Assembly: GCA_041593595.1 (NCBI GenBank) | Contig: JBFHNV010000018.1 | Span: 1 to 42,906 of the forward strand | DNA length: 42,906 bases | Direction of reading: 5' to 3' | Origin: JBFHNV01 sp041593595 | GTDB lineage: Bacteria > Pseudomonadota > Gammaproteobacteria > HK1 | Shown: one piece after another, positions 32,049-39,726 of the stretch | How positions within the stretch are numbered: the first letter of the stretch is position 1 | Layout: every line of letters starts with the position of its first letter | Notes under the pieces: model-generated | Seen by the model: only the letters and a program-made list of their open reading frames with translations | What the model was told of the DNA's origin: nothing | Databases searched by the model: none | Translations under genes and position numbers: made by a program

Positions 32049-32776
32049 CAGTCTTCCTCCTGGTTGCGGGAGTTCGCGGGTGTCTCGGCGGGCTCCTCGG
32101 ATGGGGGCGTCTCCGTCACCGCGCTGGCCGAGGCGATGTAGACCATGGCCAGCACCGCGAAGATGTAGGCCTGGATCATCCCGGTGAGCAGTCCGAGGGC
32201 CTGCATGACCACCGGGAAGAAGAACGGCGTGAGGCTGAGCAGGATGCCCGCGATCACGGTGCCGCTCATGATGTTGCCGTACAGACGCACCGCCAGCGCC
32301 AGGGTGCGCGACAGGTCACCGATGAGGTTGAACGGCAGCATCAGCGGCGTGGGCTGGACGTAGCGGCGCAGGTAGGCGCGCAGCCCGGAGCCGGCGATGG
32401 CGAACACCGGCACCGCCACGAACACGCAGGCCGCCAGGGCGGTGGTGGTGGACAGGGAGCCGGTGGGCGCGAGGTAGCCGGGAACCACGGCCAGCAGGTT
32501 CGAGGTGGCGATGAACAGGAACAGGGTGCCCACGAAGGGCAGGTAGGGCCCCGGGTCCTGGTGGCTCACGGCACGGATCTGGTCGCGCATGCCGCCCACC
32601 AGGACCTCGAGCAGGTTCTGCCAGGTGGAGATCTCCGGCCCGTCGGAGAGCCTGCGGGTCACCAGCCAGGAGCCGGCGCCCAGCAGGGCCATGACGAGCC
32701 AGGTGAAGGCGAGGGTGGCGTTGAGGTGGAACTGCCCCAGCGACCACAGCACGACCTGGTCGGGGCTGATGGTCAC
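32048..32776 (-). CDS. atpB: N-ATPase a subunit
   Basis: 242 aa from a GTG that overlaps the atpR stop (GTGA). It is an integral stator subunit with about five or six helices. The essential half-channel arginine is R164 in LALAVRLYGNIMSG, and the C-terminal helices have GLLTGMIQAYIFAVLAMVYI. The N-terminus lacks a signal-like extension. The tail after about residue 222 is hydrophilic and Glu/Pro rich. Together with the c ring it forms the ion path. It is coupled to atpR upstream and atpE downstream. Confidence 0.94.
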   Translation of the reverse strand: MTISPDQVVLWSLGQFHLNATLAFTWLVMALLGAGSWLVTRRLSDGPEISTWQNLLEVLVGGMRDQIRAVSHQDPGPYLPFVGTLFLFIATSNLLAVVPGYLAPTGSLSTTTALAACVFVAVPVFAIAGSGLRAYLRRYVQPTPLMLPFNLIGDLSRTLALAVRLYGNIMSGTVIAGILLSLTPFFFPVVMQALGLLTGMIQAYIFAVLAMVYIASASAVTETPPSEEPAETPANSRNQEED

Positions 32777-33078
32777 CACCGTCCCCGATCCGCGGCCAGG
32801 GCGCGGCTGGCGGCGGTGGAGACCCGGCCGACGACGCAGGTGCGCACGAACACGAACCCCGCGGCGGCGCCGATCATGGCCAGCCATTCGTACTCGGCGA
32901 TGCCATAGAGGACGGCGCCCACCACGGCGATGCGCAGCAGCGCGCCTACCGCGAGCCACGGTCCGGGATGCCTCGCGGCCACCAGGCGGCGCACGTGCCA
33001 CCACAGTGCCAGGCAGTACGCCAGCCCGAGGACGGCGCCGAGCAGCGCGCCCATGCCCAGGTCGTTCACGTGGCTCAC
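32773..33078 (-). CDS. atpR: N-ATPase accessory membrane protein AtpR
   Basis: 101 aa with three hydrophobic helices (about 8-27, 40-60, 65-83) and charged WWHVRRLVAARHPGPW between the first two. AtpR is found only in N-ATPase operons, between atpQ and atpB, and is thought to help assembly or ion handling of the rotor. Position and topology fit. The frame overlaps the atpB start by 4 bases. GGAGGAG lies upstream of the ATG, so it is translated independently of atpQ, 42 bases away. Confidence 0.88.
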   Translation of the reverse strand: MSHVNDLGMGALLGAVLGLAYCLALWWHVRRLVAARHPGPWLAVGALLRIAVVGAVLYGIAEYEWLAMIGAAAGFVFVRTCVVGRVSTAASRALAADRGRW

Positions 33079-33120
33079 GGTCGCTCCTCCATGGATGTCG
33101 TCGTGCCGGTCGCCGGCGCG

Positions 33121-33441
33121 TCAGCGCCCGCGTCCCTCGCGCTGCACCCAGCGCCACGCGTTCCAGCAGCCGAGGATCACCCCCACCACCAGCAGGTTCA
33201 GTGTCCACGAGGCCGGTCCGGGCCAGGTCCGATCGATCCACCATCCCAGCGCGATGCCGACCAGGGTGGGCACGGTCACCGCCCAGCCCACGAGCCCGAA
33301 CATGCCGAACCACTGCCACACGGTGCGGTCCGCGCCGCTGCGGTGACGACGCCGGCGCTCCGCCTTGCGCTGCACCTGCTGCAGGAAGCCGGCGTCCGTC
33401 GTGTCGCCGGTGTCGTGCTCGCGCGGGTCTGGCTCAGGCAC
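33121..33441 (-). CDS. atpQ: N-ATPase AtpQ, an AtpI-like membrane protein
   Basis: 106 aa from a GTG that overlaps the end of atpC by 8 bases. The frame is open further upstream, but that part lies inside atpC. A basic N-terminal region (LQQVQRKAERRRRHR) precedes two helices (about 48-72, 80-98) with GMFGLVGWAVTVPTLVGIAL and WTLNLLVVGVILGCWNAW. It belongs to the AtpI/gene-1 type, known to help c-ring assembly in F-ATPases. AtpQ is the operon-specific variant of N-type enzymes. Confidence 0.85.
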   Translation of the reverse strand: MPEPDPREHDTGDTTDAGFLQQVQRKAERRRRHRSGADRTVWQWFGMFGLVGWAVTVPTLVGIALGWWIDRTWPGPASWTLNLLVVGVILGCWNAWRWVQREGRGR

Positions 33442-33838
33442 CGTGCGGGCTCCCGGGCGCGGGGTGGATGGCCGAGAAGCGCCGCAGCGCCCCGGCCTCC
33501 AGGCGCGCCAGCGCGCTGCGCGCCTGGCGCTCGTGCTCACCGACGCGCAGGAACTCCCGCTCCACCGTGTCGCGCAGGCTCGCCAGATCGCTGCCCGCCA
33601 CCGCCTCGCGCACCGAGACGAGCACCTCCCGGCCGCACTTGAGCAGCGTGCCCTCGTCCACCGCCAGGATGTGCTCCCGACCTTGCGCCCAATACGAGAA
33701 CACCGCCGGCACCAGCGCGGCCACCCAGTCGGCGTGGCGGGGCAGCAGGCAGAAGCTGCCGTCCGCCGCCTCGGCCACCACCTTGTCCACGCGGGTGTCC
33801 ACCATCACCCGGGTCGGGGTCAGTACCTCGAGGCGCAT
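33434..33838 (-). CDS. atpC: N-ATPase epsilon subunit
   Basis: 134 aa. The N-terminal beta sandwich is typical of epsilon (MRLEVLTPTRVMVDTRVDKV, FCLLPRHADWVAALVP, DEGTLLKCGREVLVSVREAV). A C-terminal helical part (ASLRDTVEREF, then RSALARLEAGALRRF) follows. It joins gamma to the c ring and in many enzymes inhibits ATP hydrolysis. The ATG lies 2 bases after the atpD stop, and the end overlaps atpQ. Confidence 0.92.
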   Translation of the reverse strand: MRLEVLTPTRVMVDTRVDKVVAEAADGSFCLLPRHADWVAALVPAVFSYWAQGREHILAVDEGTLLKCGREVLVSVREAVAGSDLASLRDTVEREFLRVGEHERQARSALARLEAGALRRFSAIHPAPGSPHGA

Positions 33839-33840
33839 GC

Positions 33841-35250
33841 TCACCGCCCCGTCCCCCGCCGCGCCGCGCCGGCACGCGCCGTCTCGTCGACGCCGCCCAC
33901 CATGTACAGCAGGCGCTCGGGCATGTCGGCGAACTCGTCGGCCAGGATCCGCTCGCAGCCCGACAACGTGACCTCCAGCGGAACCCGGCGGCCCTCGCGG
34001 CCGGTGAAGTGCCCGGTGGTGGCGAAGGGCTGGGTGAGAAAGCGCTCGAGACGGCGTGCCCGGTTCACCGTGGCGCGGTCCTCGCGCGAGAGCTCCTCCA
34101 GTCCCAGCATGGCGATGATGTCCTTGAGTTCCTCGTACTCGGCCAGGGTGCGCCGCACCCGGGCCGCGACCCGGTGGTGCCGCGCCCCCACGGTCCCGGG
34201 CGCGAGCATCTTCGAATCGGACGCGAGTGGGTCCACGGCCGGGTACAGCCCCTGGCTCGCGCGCTGGCGCGACAGCACGATGGACGCGGACAGGTGCGCG
34301 AAGGTGTGGGTCGCGGACGGATCGGTGAGGTCGTCGGCCGGAACGTACACCGCCTGCACCGAGGTGATGGCGCCGGTGGCCGAGCTGCTGATGCGCTCCT
34401 CGAGCTCCGCGAGCTCGCTGCCCAGCGTCGGCTGGTAGCCCATGCGCGAAGGCATGCGCCCCATCAGGCCGGACACCTCGGAGCCGGCCTGCACGAAGCG
34501 GAAGATGTTGTCGATGAGCAGCAGCACGTCGCGCCGGCTCTCGTCGCGGAAGTACTCCGCAACCGTGAGCGCCGCGTGGCCCACCCGGAAGCGGGCGCCG
34601 GGCGGCTCGTTCATCTGCGCGAAAACCATCGCGGTCTGCGCGAGCACCCCGGCCTCGCGCATCTCCCGGTACAGCTCCTCCGCCTCCCGGCAGCGCTCGC
34701 CGATGCCGCAGAACAGGCTCACGCCCTCGTGGCCCCGGGCCATGTTGTGGATGAGCTCGGTGATGAGCACCGTCTTGCCCACCCCCGCACCGCCGAACAG
34801 GCCCGCCTTGCCACCGCGCTCCAGCGGCGCCAGCAGATCGATGACCTTGATGCCCGTCTCGAGGATCTCGTTGCGCGTGACGCGCCGCCGGATCGGCAGG
34901 GGCGGGCGATGGATGGGCAGGCGGGCCTCGCCCTGGGGGTCCTCGCCGCCGTCGATGGCCTTGCCAAAGACGTTGATCATACGCCCGAGCAGCGGCCTTC
35001 CCACCGGCACCTCCAGCCCGGTGCCGGTGTCCACCACCGGCGCGCCGCGGGCGAGTCCGCGAGTCGAATTGAGCGCGATGCCGCGCACCGTTCGCATGTC
35101 CTGGTGGCTCTGCACCTCGAGAACCACCTCGCAGGCGTCGCCCGCGACCAGGCAGTGGTGACGCGGCGGCAGTGGGCCCGGGAATTCCACGTCGACGACG
35201 CTGCCGCGCACGGCGCGCACCCGGCCTGGGGCGGCGCCTGCAGCGCTCAT
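33841..35250 (-). CDS. atpD: N-ATPase beta subunit, catalytic
   Basis: 469 aa from the ATG at 35250. Walker A is GGAGVGKT. The catalytic Glu region GIGERCREAEELYREM is present; the usual GERTREGNDLY is altered, as in other N-type beta subunits. Walker B is DVLLLIDNIFRF, followed by GYQPTLGSELAELEERI and the ATP synthase signature region PAVDPLASDSKML. It heads the operon, whose order D-C-Q-R-B-E-F-A-G is the hallmark of N-ATPases, a laterally transferred second ATPase found beside a housekeeping enzyme. A perfect FNR-type box lies about 160 bases upstream. Confidence 0.96.
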   Translation of the reverse strand: MSAAGAAPGRVRAVRGSVVDVEFPGPLPPRHHCLVAGDACEVVLEVQSHQDMRTVRGIALNSTRGLARGAPVVDTGTGLEVPVGRPLLGRMINVFGKAIDGGEDPQGEARLPIHRPPLPIRRRVTRNEILETGIKVIDLLAPLERGGKAGLFGGAGVGKTVLITELIHNMARGHEGVSLFCGIGERCREAEELYREMREAGVLAQTAMVFAQMNEPPGARFRVGHAALTVAEYFRDESRRDVLLLIDNIFRFVQAGSEVSGLMGRMPSRMGYQPTLGSELAELEERISSSATGAITSVQAVYVPADDLTDPSATHTFAHLSASIVLSRQRASQGLYPAVDPLASDSKMLAPGTVGARHHRVAARVRRTLAEYEELKDIIAMLGLEELSREDRATVNRARRLERFLTQPFATTGHFTGREGRRVPLEVTLSGCERILADEFADMPERLLYMVGGVDETARAGAARRGTGR

Positions 35251-35410
35251 GGGACCGCGGCGTGCGACCCCGCGCAGCGGCGCCGGGTGCACCGGCGCGG
35301 CTCTGTCCGGGCAACGCTGGGAGATGGCTCGTGGTCGCGCAATTGAGGTGCCGGAGAGGATGCCCTGCGTCGAGATACGCCACTCTAAGCGAGGCCGGCG
35401 GTGGAGCCCG

Positions 35411-35424
35411 TTGATCGGGATCAA
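35411..35424. promoter_or_regulatory. Perfect FNR/ANR box upstream of the N-ATPase operon
   Basis: TTGAT-CGGG-ATCAA is an exact match to the FNR/ANR consensus. With the box at -41.5, transcription toward atpD would begin near 35376, with TAGAGT (4 of 6 to TATAAT) at the matching -10 position and a leader of about 126 nt. The site also lies 13 bases inside the 3' end side of pcm, so it is positioned for the ATPase operon rather than for pcm. Confidence 0.82.
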
Positions 35425-35509
35425 CGGGGTGCCGCGCCCGGGCAGCCAACGCAACCGGGTGCGTCTGCCGCGCACCGCCGCAGGCGGCCCGGCCACGCCT
35501 GTCCGGCCG

Positions 35510-36223
35510 TCAACCGGCCCCCGACGCCCCGGTCAACGGCACGAAACGCACCGGCAGGATCCGTCGCACGTCGGTCCGCCCCTCGGGCTGCTTCGCGATG
35601 ACGGTGAGCCACTGGACGTCGAGCGGGCGCCCGAGGGGAATGAGCATCCGGCCGCCCGGGCGCAGCTGCTGGAGGAGCGGCTGCGGTATGGCCGGCGCTG
35701 CCGCGGTCACGATGACCCCCTCGTAGGGGGCGTGCTCGGGCCAGCCCTGCCCGCCGTCGCCGGTGCGCACCGTGACGTTGTCGTATCCATGCTCCGAGAG
35801 CCGCTCCCTGGCAGACCGGGCCAGGGCCTCGACCACCTCCACCGTGTACACGTGGCGGGCGATCTCGCACAGCACGGCGGCCTGGTAACCGGAGCCGGTC
35901 CCCACCTCCAGCACGGTGTCGTCGGGCCCGACACGGAGCAGGTGGGTCATGATTGCCACGATCAACGGCTGCGAGATGGTCTGGCCGTGACCGATGCTGA
36001 GGGCGGCGTTCGCGTAGGCGAAATCTACCTTGGACGCGGGGACGAAGTGCTCCCGGCGCACCCGCAGCATGGCGCGCAGCACTGCCCGGGACAGCGGAGG
36101 CTCAGCGGTCTCGCTCAGCAGCGCCCGCGCCTGCGAAGCCACCTCCCGCACGAGGCGGCGGCGTCGATCCTCTCTGACGCGCAAACCGTCACCGTCGTCG
36201 CGGCGACGGCATGCATGACTCAT
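35510..36223 (-). CDS. pcm: Protein-L-isoaspartate O-methyltransferase
   Basis: 237 aa from the ATG at 36223; the frame is open further upstream, but that part is the inverted-repeat element. The family core is clear: REHFVPASKVDFAYANAALS, GQTISQPLIVAIMTHLL, SAM-binding motif I VLEVGTGSGYQ, and the later VTAAAPAIPQPLLQQL with GGRMLIPLG. The enzyme repairs isoaspartyl residues in aged proteins using S-adenosylmethionine. It lies between the N-ATPase operon and ftsH on the same strand, so protein maintenance genes sit with the energy genes. Repeat copy 1 ends 40 bases before the start and a perfect FNR box lies beyond it. Confidence 0.93.
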   Translation of the reverse strand: MSHACRRRDDGDGLRVREDRRRRLVREVASQARALLSETAEPPLSRAVLRAMLRVRREHFVPASKVDFAYANAALSIGHGQTISQPLIVAIMTHLLRVGPDDTVLEVGTGSGYQAAVLCEIARHVYTVEVVEALARSARERLSEHGYDNVTVRTGDGGQGWPEHAPYEGVIVTAAAPAIPQPLLQQLRPGGRMLIPLGRPLDVQWLTVIAKQPEGRTDVRRILPVRFVPLTGASGAG

Positions 36224-36262
36224 CGCCACCGGACGCCACGTTGGCCGTTGCACCCGGGCACG

Positions 36263-36553
36263 CCGAATAGCCGTTTCGAAATCTGCCAAAAAAACTCCGT
36301 GATGCGGAGGAAGACATGGCTCGACGCGCCCCGTCGCGAACCCGTCCCAGGGGGAAGAGGCGGCCCGCTGCGCGGCGCCGTCGTGCGCCGCTTGCGGGGC
36401 CGGGGCCTGCCATCCGTGGCGTGCCCGCTCGGCGGACGAAGGGTCCACCGGACCTTTCGCTCGGACCGCCTCGCCCCTGCCGCTCACGGGCGTCTCGACC
36501 CATGCCTCCCTCCTCGTTGACCGGTGAGCTCAGATTTCGGAACGTCTATTTAG
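36263..36553. repeat. Long inverted-repeat element, copy 1
   Basis: 291 bp. The ends are CCGAATAGCCGTTTCG on the left and the complement of CTAAATAGACGTTCCG on the right. Homology to copy 2 (38615-38799) extends about 90 bases inward from the left and about 65 from the right, roughly 80-85% identical; the centre is different and longer here. Inner arms (GGAGGAAGACATGG... and the complement of GGAGGGAGGCATGG...) are also inverted, so an RNA copy would form a long hairpin. It lies 40 bases upstream of pcm. No transposase is present; a MITE-like or structured-leader nature is possible. Confidence 0.8.
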
Positions 36554-36574
36554 CGCCAGACCGGGGCGGCCGGC

Positions 36575-36588
36575 TTGATGCCGATCAA
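36575..36588. promoter_or_regulatory. Perfect FNR/ANR box between ftsH and pcm
   Basis: TTGAT-GCCG-ATCAA matches the consensus exactly. Only pcm is downstream on the minus strand. A class II start would fall near 36540, with TAAATA of the repeat terminus at the -10 position, so the repeat may supply part of the promoter. The distance to the pcm ATG is about 350 bases. Confidence 0.75.
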
Positions 36589-36630
36589 ACACCGGGCGCC
36601 CGAAATCGCGCAGGGGCCGATCGAGCTCGC

Positions 36631-38553
36631 TCACGGGCCCGACGGGCTCGCCCCGTGATGCAGACCGCGGGCGCGTGCTTCGCCGGTACTGGCGCCGACG
36701 GACGGACGCTGCCCCTGAGCGCTCGGCGCCCCGGCGCTCGCCGGCTCCCGCCTGATGTCCCCGCACAGCTCGGCCAGCGCGGATTCGTCCAGCGTCTCCT
36801 TCTCGAGCAGCGCCCTGGCGGTGCGCTCCAGCAGGTCGCGATTGTCCGCCAGGATACCGTGTGCACGCTCGAACATCCGGGCCACGATGTCCTGTATGGC
36901 CACGTCGATCTCGCGGGCGGTCTGCTCGCTGTAGTCGCGCTCGGCCGTGCCGGCCATGGGCCCCAGGAACGTCGCCCGATCGCTCTCGTAGGTCACGTTC
37001 CCGAGTTCCGGGTTCATGCCGTACCGGGCCACCATGCTGCGCGCGATGTCAGTGGCCTTGGCGAGATCGTCGGCGGCGCCGGTGGAGAGCTCTCCGAAGA
37101 CCAGGTGCTCGGCGGCACGGCCGCCCATCAGCACGGCGATCTTGTTCTCCAGCTCCCGTTGCGTCATCAGGAAGCGGTCTTCCGTCGGCCGCTGGATCGT
37201 GTAGCCGAGCGCGCCGACGCCCCGCGGGATGATGGAGACCTTGTGCACCGGGTCGACGCCTTCGATGGACAGCGCGATCAGCGCATGGCCCATCTCATGG
37301 AACGCGATCACCTCGCGTTCCCTCGGGATCAGCAGCCGGTTCCGTTTCTCGAGACCCGCCACCAGACGCTCGATGGCGCCGGTGAAGTCCTGCATCGACA
37401 CCGACTCGGCCCGCCTGCGGGTGGCGAGCAGTGCCGCCTCGTTCACTAGGTTCGCCAGGTCCGCGCCGCTGAACCCCGGGGTGAGGGCGGCGATCTGCTC
37501 CGTATCCACGTCGGGTGAGAGGGTGACCCTTCGCACGTGCACGTCGAGGATCTGCCTGCGCCCGATCTTGTCCGGGCGGTCGACGAGGACCTGGCGATCG
37601 AAGCGCCCGGCGCGCAGCAGCGCCGGGTCGAGGATCTCGGGGCGGTTGGTGGCGGCGAGCAGGACGACGCCGGTGCGCGGATCGAACCCGTCCAGCTCCG
37701 CCAGTAGCTGATTGAGGGTCTGCTCGCGCTCGTCGTGGCCGCCGATGCCGCTGGCCGCGCCCCGCGCCCGGCCCAGGGCGTCGAGCTCGTCGATGAAGAT
37801 GATTGCGGGCGCCAGCCGACTCGCCTGCTCGAAGAGGTCCCGCACCCGGGCCGCGCCCACGCCCACGAACATCTCCACGAACTCGGATCCGCTGATGGAG
37901 AAGAAGGGCACGCCCGCCTCGCCGGCAACCGCCTTGGCGAGCATGGTCTTGCCCGTTCCCGGCGGACCCACGAGGAGAATGCCCTTGGGAATGCGCGCAC
38001 CGAGCTTGCCGTACTGCGCCGGATCCTTCAGGAAATCGATGATCTCCACCAGCTCCGCCTTCGCCTCGTCCACACCGGCGACGTCGTCGAAGGTGACCCC
38101 GGTCTTGCTCTCCATGTAGACCTTGGCCTTGCTCCTGCCGACGGTCATGAAGCCGCCGAGGCCCTGGCGCTCCGCCATGCGCCGGACCAGGAACCACCAG
38201 ATGCCGAAGAACACCAGCGTCGGCAGCACCCAGGAGAGCAGGTCCTTGAGGAAGGTGCTCTCGACGGCGCCGGAGAACTCCACGCCCGCCGACTCCAGCT
38301 TCCCGGCAAGGGCCGGATCCACGCGCAGGGTCACGAACTCGGCATGGCCGTCCTGGGGCGACTTGAAGGCGCCCCGGATCCGCTCGCTGCCGATGGTGAT
38401 CCGTTCGACCTTGCCCTCGTCGACCAGCTGCACGAAGCGGCTGTACGGGATCACCTGCACGGACCGGTACGCGACCCAGGCTTCCCGGATCCAGAGCACG
38501 GCGAGCACCGCGAGGATCGCGTACCAGGCGTTGAACTGGGTCTTCTTGTCCAT
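36631..38553 (-). CDS. ftsH: FtsH-type AAA+ zinc metalloprotease, probable paralogue
   Basis: 640 aa from the ATG at 38553; a GTG eight codons upstream is less likely. TM1 is at about 9-25, followed by a small periplasmic domain and TM2 at about 106-122 (LSWVLPTLVFFGIWWFLV). The AAA+ domain has Walker A GPPGTGKT (196-203), Walker B IIFIDELDAL and the second region of homology (ATNRPEILDPALLRAGRFDR). The Zn site is HEMGH (419-423) with the distal Asp in GAADDLAKAT. The linker VGRSKAKVYMESKTGVTFDD differs from housekeeping FtsH (usually SKARM...) and resembles paralogues in stress or proteostasis islands. It degrades membrane and misfolded proteins. Repeat copy 2 lies 61 bases upstream. Confidence 0.95.
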   Translation of the reverse strand: MDKKTQFNAWYAILAVLAVLWIREAWVAYRSVQVIPYSRFVQLVDEGKVERITIGSERIRGAFKSPQDGHAEFVTLRVDPALAGKLESAGVEFSGAVESTFLKDLLSWVLPTLVFFGIWWFLVRRMAERQGLGGFMTVGRSKAKVYMESKTGVTFDDVAGVDEAKAELVEIIDFLKDPAQYGKLGARIPKGILLVGPPGTGKTMLAKAVAGEAGVPFFSISGSEFVEMFVGVGAARVRDLFEQASRLAPAIIFIDELDALGRARGAASGIGGHDEREQTLNQLLAELDGFDPRTGVVLLAATNRPEILDPALLRAGRFDRQVLVDRPDKIGRRQILDVHVRRVTLSPDVDTEQIAALTPGFSGADLANLVNEAALLATRRRAESVSMQDFTGAIERLVAGLEKRNRLLIPREREVIAFHEMGHALIALSIEGVDPVHKVSIIPRGVGALGYTIQRPTEDRFLMTQRELENKIAVLMGGRAAEHLVFGELSTGAADDLAKATDIARSMVARYGMNPELGNVTYESDRATFLGPMAGTAERDYSEQTAREIDVAIQDIVARMFERAHGILADNRDLLERTARALLEKETLDESALAELCGDIRREPASAGAPSAQGQRPSVGASTGEARARGLHHGASPSGP

Positions 38554-38614
38554 TCCGTGCGTCGAGACAGGGTCCACATCGGGCCGTCGGGGGGCGCGGG
38601 CCGGTCGTCGGGGG

Positions 38615-38799
38615 CTAACTAGCTGTTCCGAAATCTGCTACAGGCTTTCCGTAATGCGGAGGAAGGCATGGGTCGACGCGCCCCGCCGTGAACCCGTCCC
38701 TGGGCGCCCGGAGGCGGTGTCCCTGCGGCCTCCGGGCGCACCGACCCATGCCTCCCTCCTCCATGACTGGTGAGCTCGGATCTCGGAACGGCTATTTAG
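38615..38799. repeat. Long inverted-repeat element, copy 2
   Basis: 185 bp with 16-bp terminal inverted repeats CTAACTAGCTGTTCCG and CTAAATAGCCGTTCCG (14 of 16 match). Inner arms AGGCATGGGTCG on both strands extend the palindrome. It shares both flanks with copy 1 but has a shorter centre containing its own hairpin (GCGCCCGGAGGC and GCCTCCGGGCGC). It lies in the leader region of ftsH, and its right end overlaps the last codons of the helix-hairpin-helix gene. Confidence 0.85.
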
Positions 38800-39710
38800 G
38801 TCCGGGCTCCCCGGCGGCCGTACGTCGCACGATGGTACTCCAGGCATTCCTTCTCGCGGCCGCGCACGACGCGCCGCCCCGCGAGGTCGCCCCGTGTCTC
38901 CGTCACCACGGTGCACTGGCTCTCCTGGTGCTCACCGTCGTAGCAGTAGATGACCACCCAGTCCCGGGTTCGGCCCAGCTCGTGGGCCCGGGCGGTGTTG
39001 GAGAAGAGCGCCGTGAAATGCCAGTCCGCGCGGTCCGTGTGCAGGATGGGCAGCCAGCGCTCGTGCCCGGGATTGAACCGCTTCGGCGCGATGGTCGGCA
39101 ACTCGCCGGCCGCCGCGCGCTCACGGTACTCCCGATCCACCTCCAGCAGCGTCGGCACGTCCGGGACCTCAGGCCGGTGCGCGCGGCGGGGACGCAGCCT
39201 GCGCAACATCCCGTCCAGGGTCGCCTGCAGCTGGGCGAGTCTGCGGCGGCCGATGCCAGGCACGCCGGCCAGGCGGCCATCGTGGGCCGCCGCCTCGAGG
39301 TCCTCCAGGCTTTCGATGTCCAGGGCGTCGTGGATACGCACCGCGAGCGCGGGTCCGATTCCGGGCACGCACTGCAGGCGCCGCACGGGGTCCATCTCGC
39401 CGCGCAGGCGGTCGAGGCGGGCCCAGCGTCCGGTGGCGCCCATCTCGAGGATTGCCGATGCGATTCCGCGCCCGATGGCCGGCAGTCGGGTCAGCCCCTC
39501 GGCGCCCTCGCGCCTCGCGATGGTGGCCACGTCCTCGCCCAGGCCGTCCACCGTGTCGGCCGCCTTGCGGTAGGCGGCGACCCGGAAGGCGTTCGCGTCC
39601 TGAAGCTCGAGCAGGTCCGCCGCCTCGCGCAGGCGGGCCGCCACCTGCGGGTTGAGGTTGCGCCGGGCGTTGTCCGTCGTGGGAGGTGCTTGCGATCTCG
39701 CGCCGGGCAT
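38796..39710 (-). CDS. Helix-hairpin-helix protein related to the PolX N-terminus
   Basis: 304 aa from the ATG at 39710. Residues about 18-90 resemble the N-terminal 8-kDa HhH domain of family X DNA polymerases (AADLLELQDANAFRVAAYRK, then LTRLPAIGRGIASAILEM). Two more HhH motifs follow (LQCVPGIGPALAVRI, LAGVPGIGRRRLAQLQ). There is no polymerase or PHP domain. The C-terminal region (PKRFNPGHERWLPILHTDR, WVVIYCYDGEHQ) is conserved in unnamed proteobacterial proteins. DNA binding, perhaps in repair, is inferred. The TAA stop lies inside the terminal repeat of element copy 2, so the last residues may have been altered by insertion. It follows the SDR gene by 16 bases. Confidence 0.85.
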   Translation of the reverse strand: MPGARSQAPPTTDNARRNLNPQVAARLREAADLLELQDANAFRVAAYRKAADTVDGLGEDVATIARREGAEGLTRLPAIGRGIASAILEMGATGRWARLDRLRGEMDPVRRLQCVPGIGPALAVRIHDALDIESLEDLEAAAHDGRLAGVPGIGRRRLAQLQATLDGMLRRLRPRRAHRPEVPDVPTLLEVDREYRERAAAGELPTIAPKRFNPGHERWLPILHTDRADWHFTALFSNTARAHELGRTRDWVVIYCYDGEHQESQCTVVTETRGDLAGRRVVRGREKECLEYHRATYGRRGART

Positions 39711-39726
39711 GGCGATCGGATATCGG

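Noticed and set aside
35336..35352. Partial match to the GCGCAATTG core of repeats R1/R2 upstream of atpD
   Set aside because: Only nine bases match and the second conserved block is absent.
36189..36503. 104-codon frame with good Shine-Dalgarno inside repeat copy 1, and a similar 44-codon frame in copy 2
   Set aside because: Both start at the inner palindrome (GGAGG...ATGGG), but the frames diverge between copies and are best explained as part of the repeat; a leader peptide cannot be excluded.
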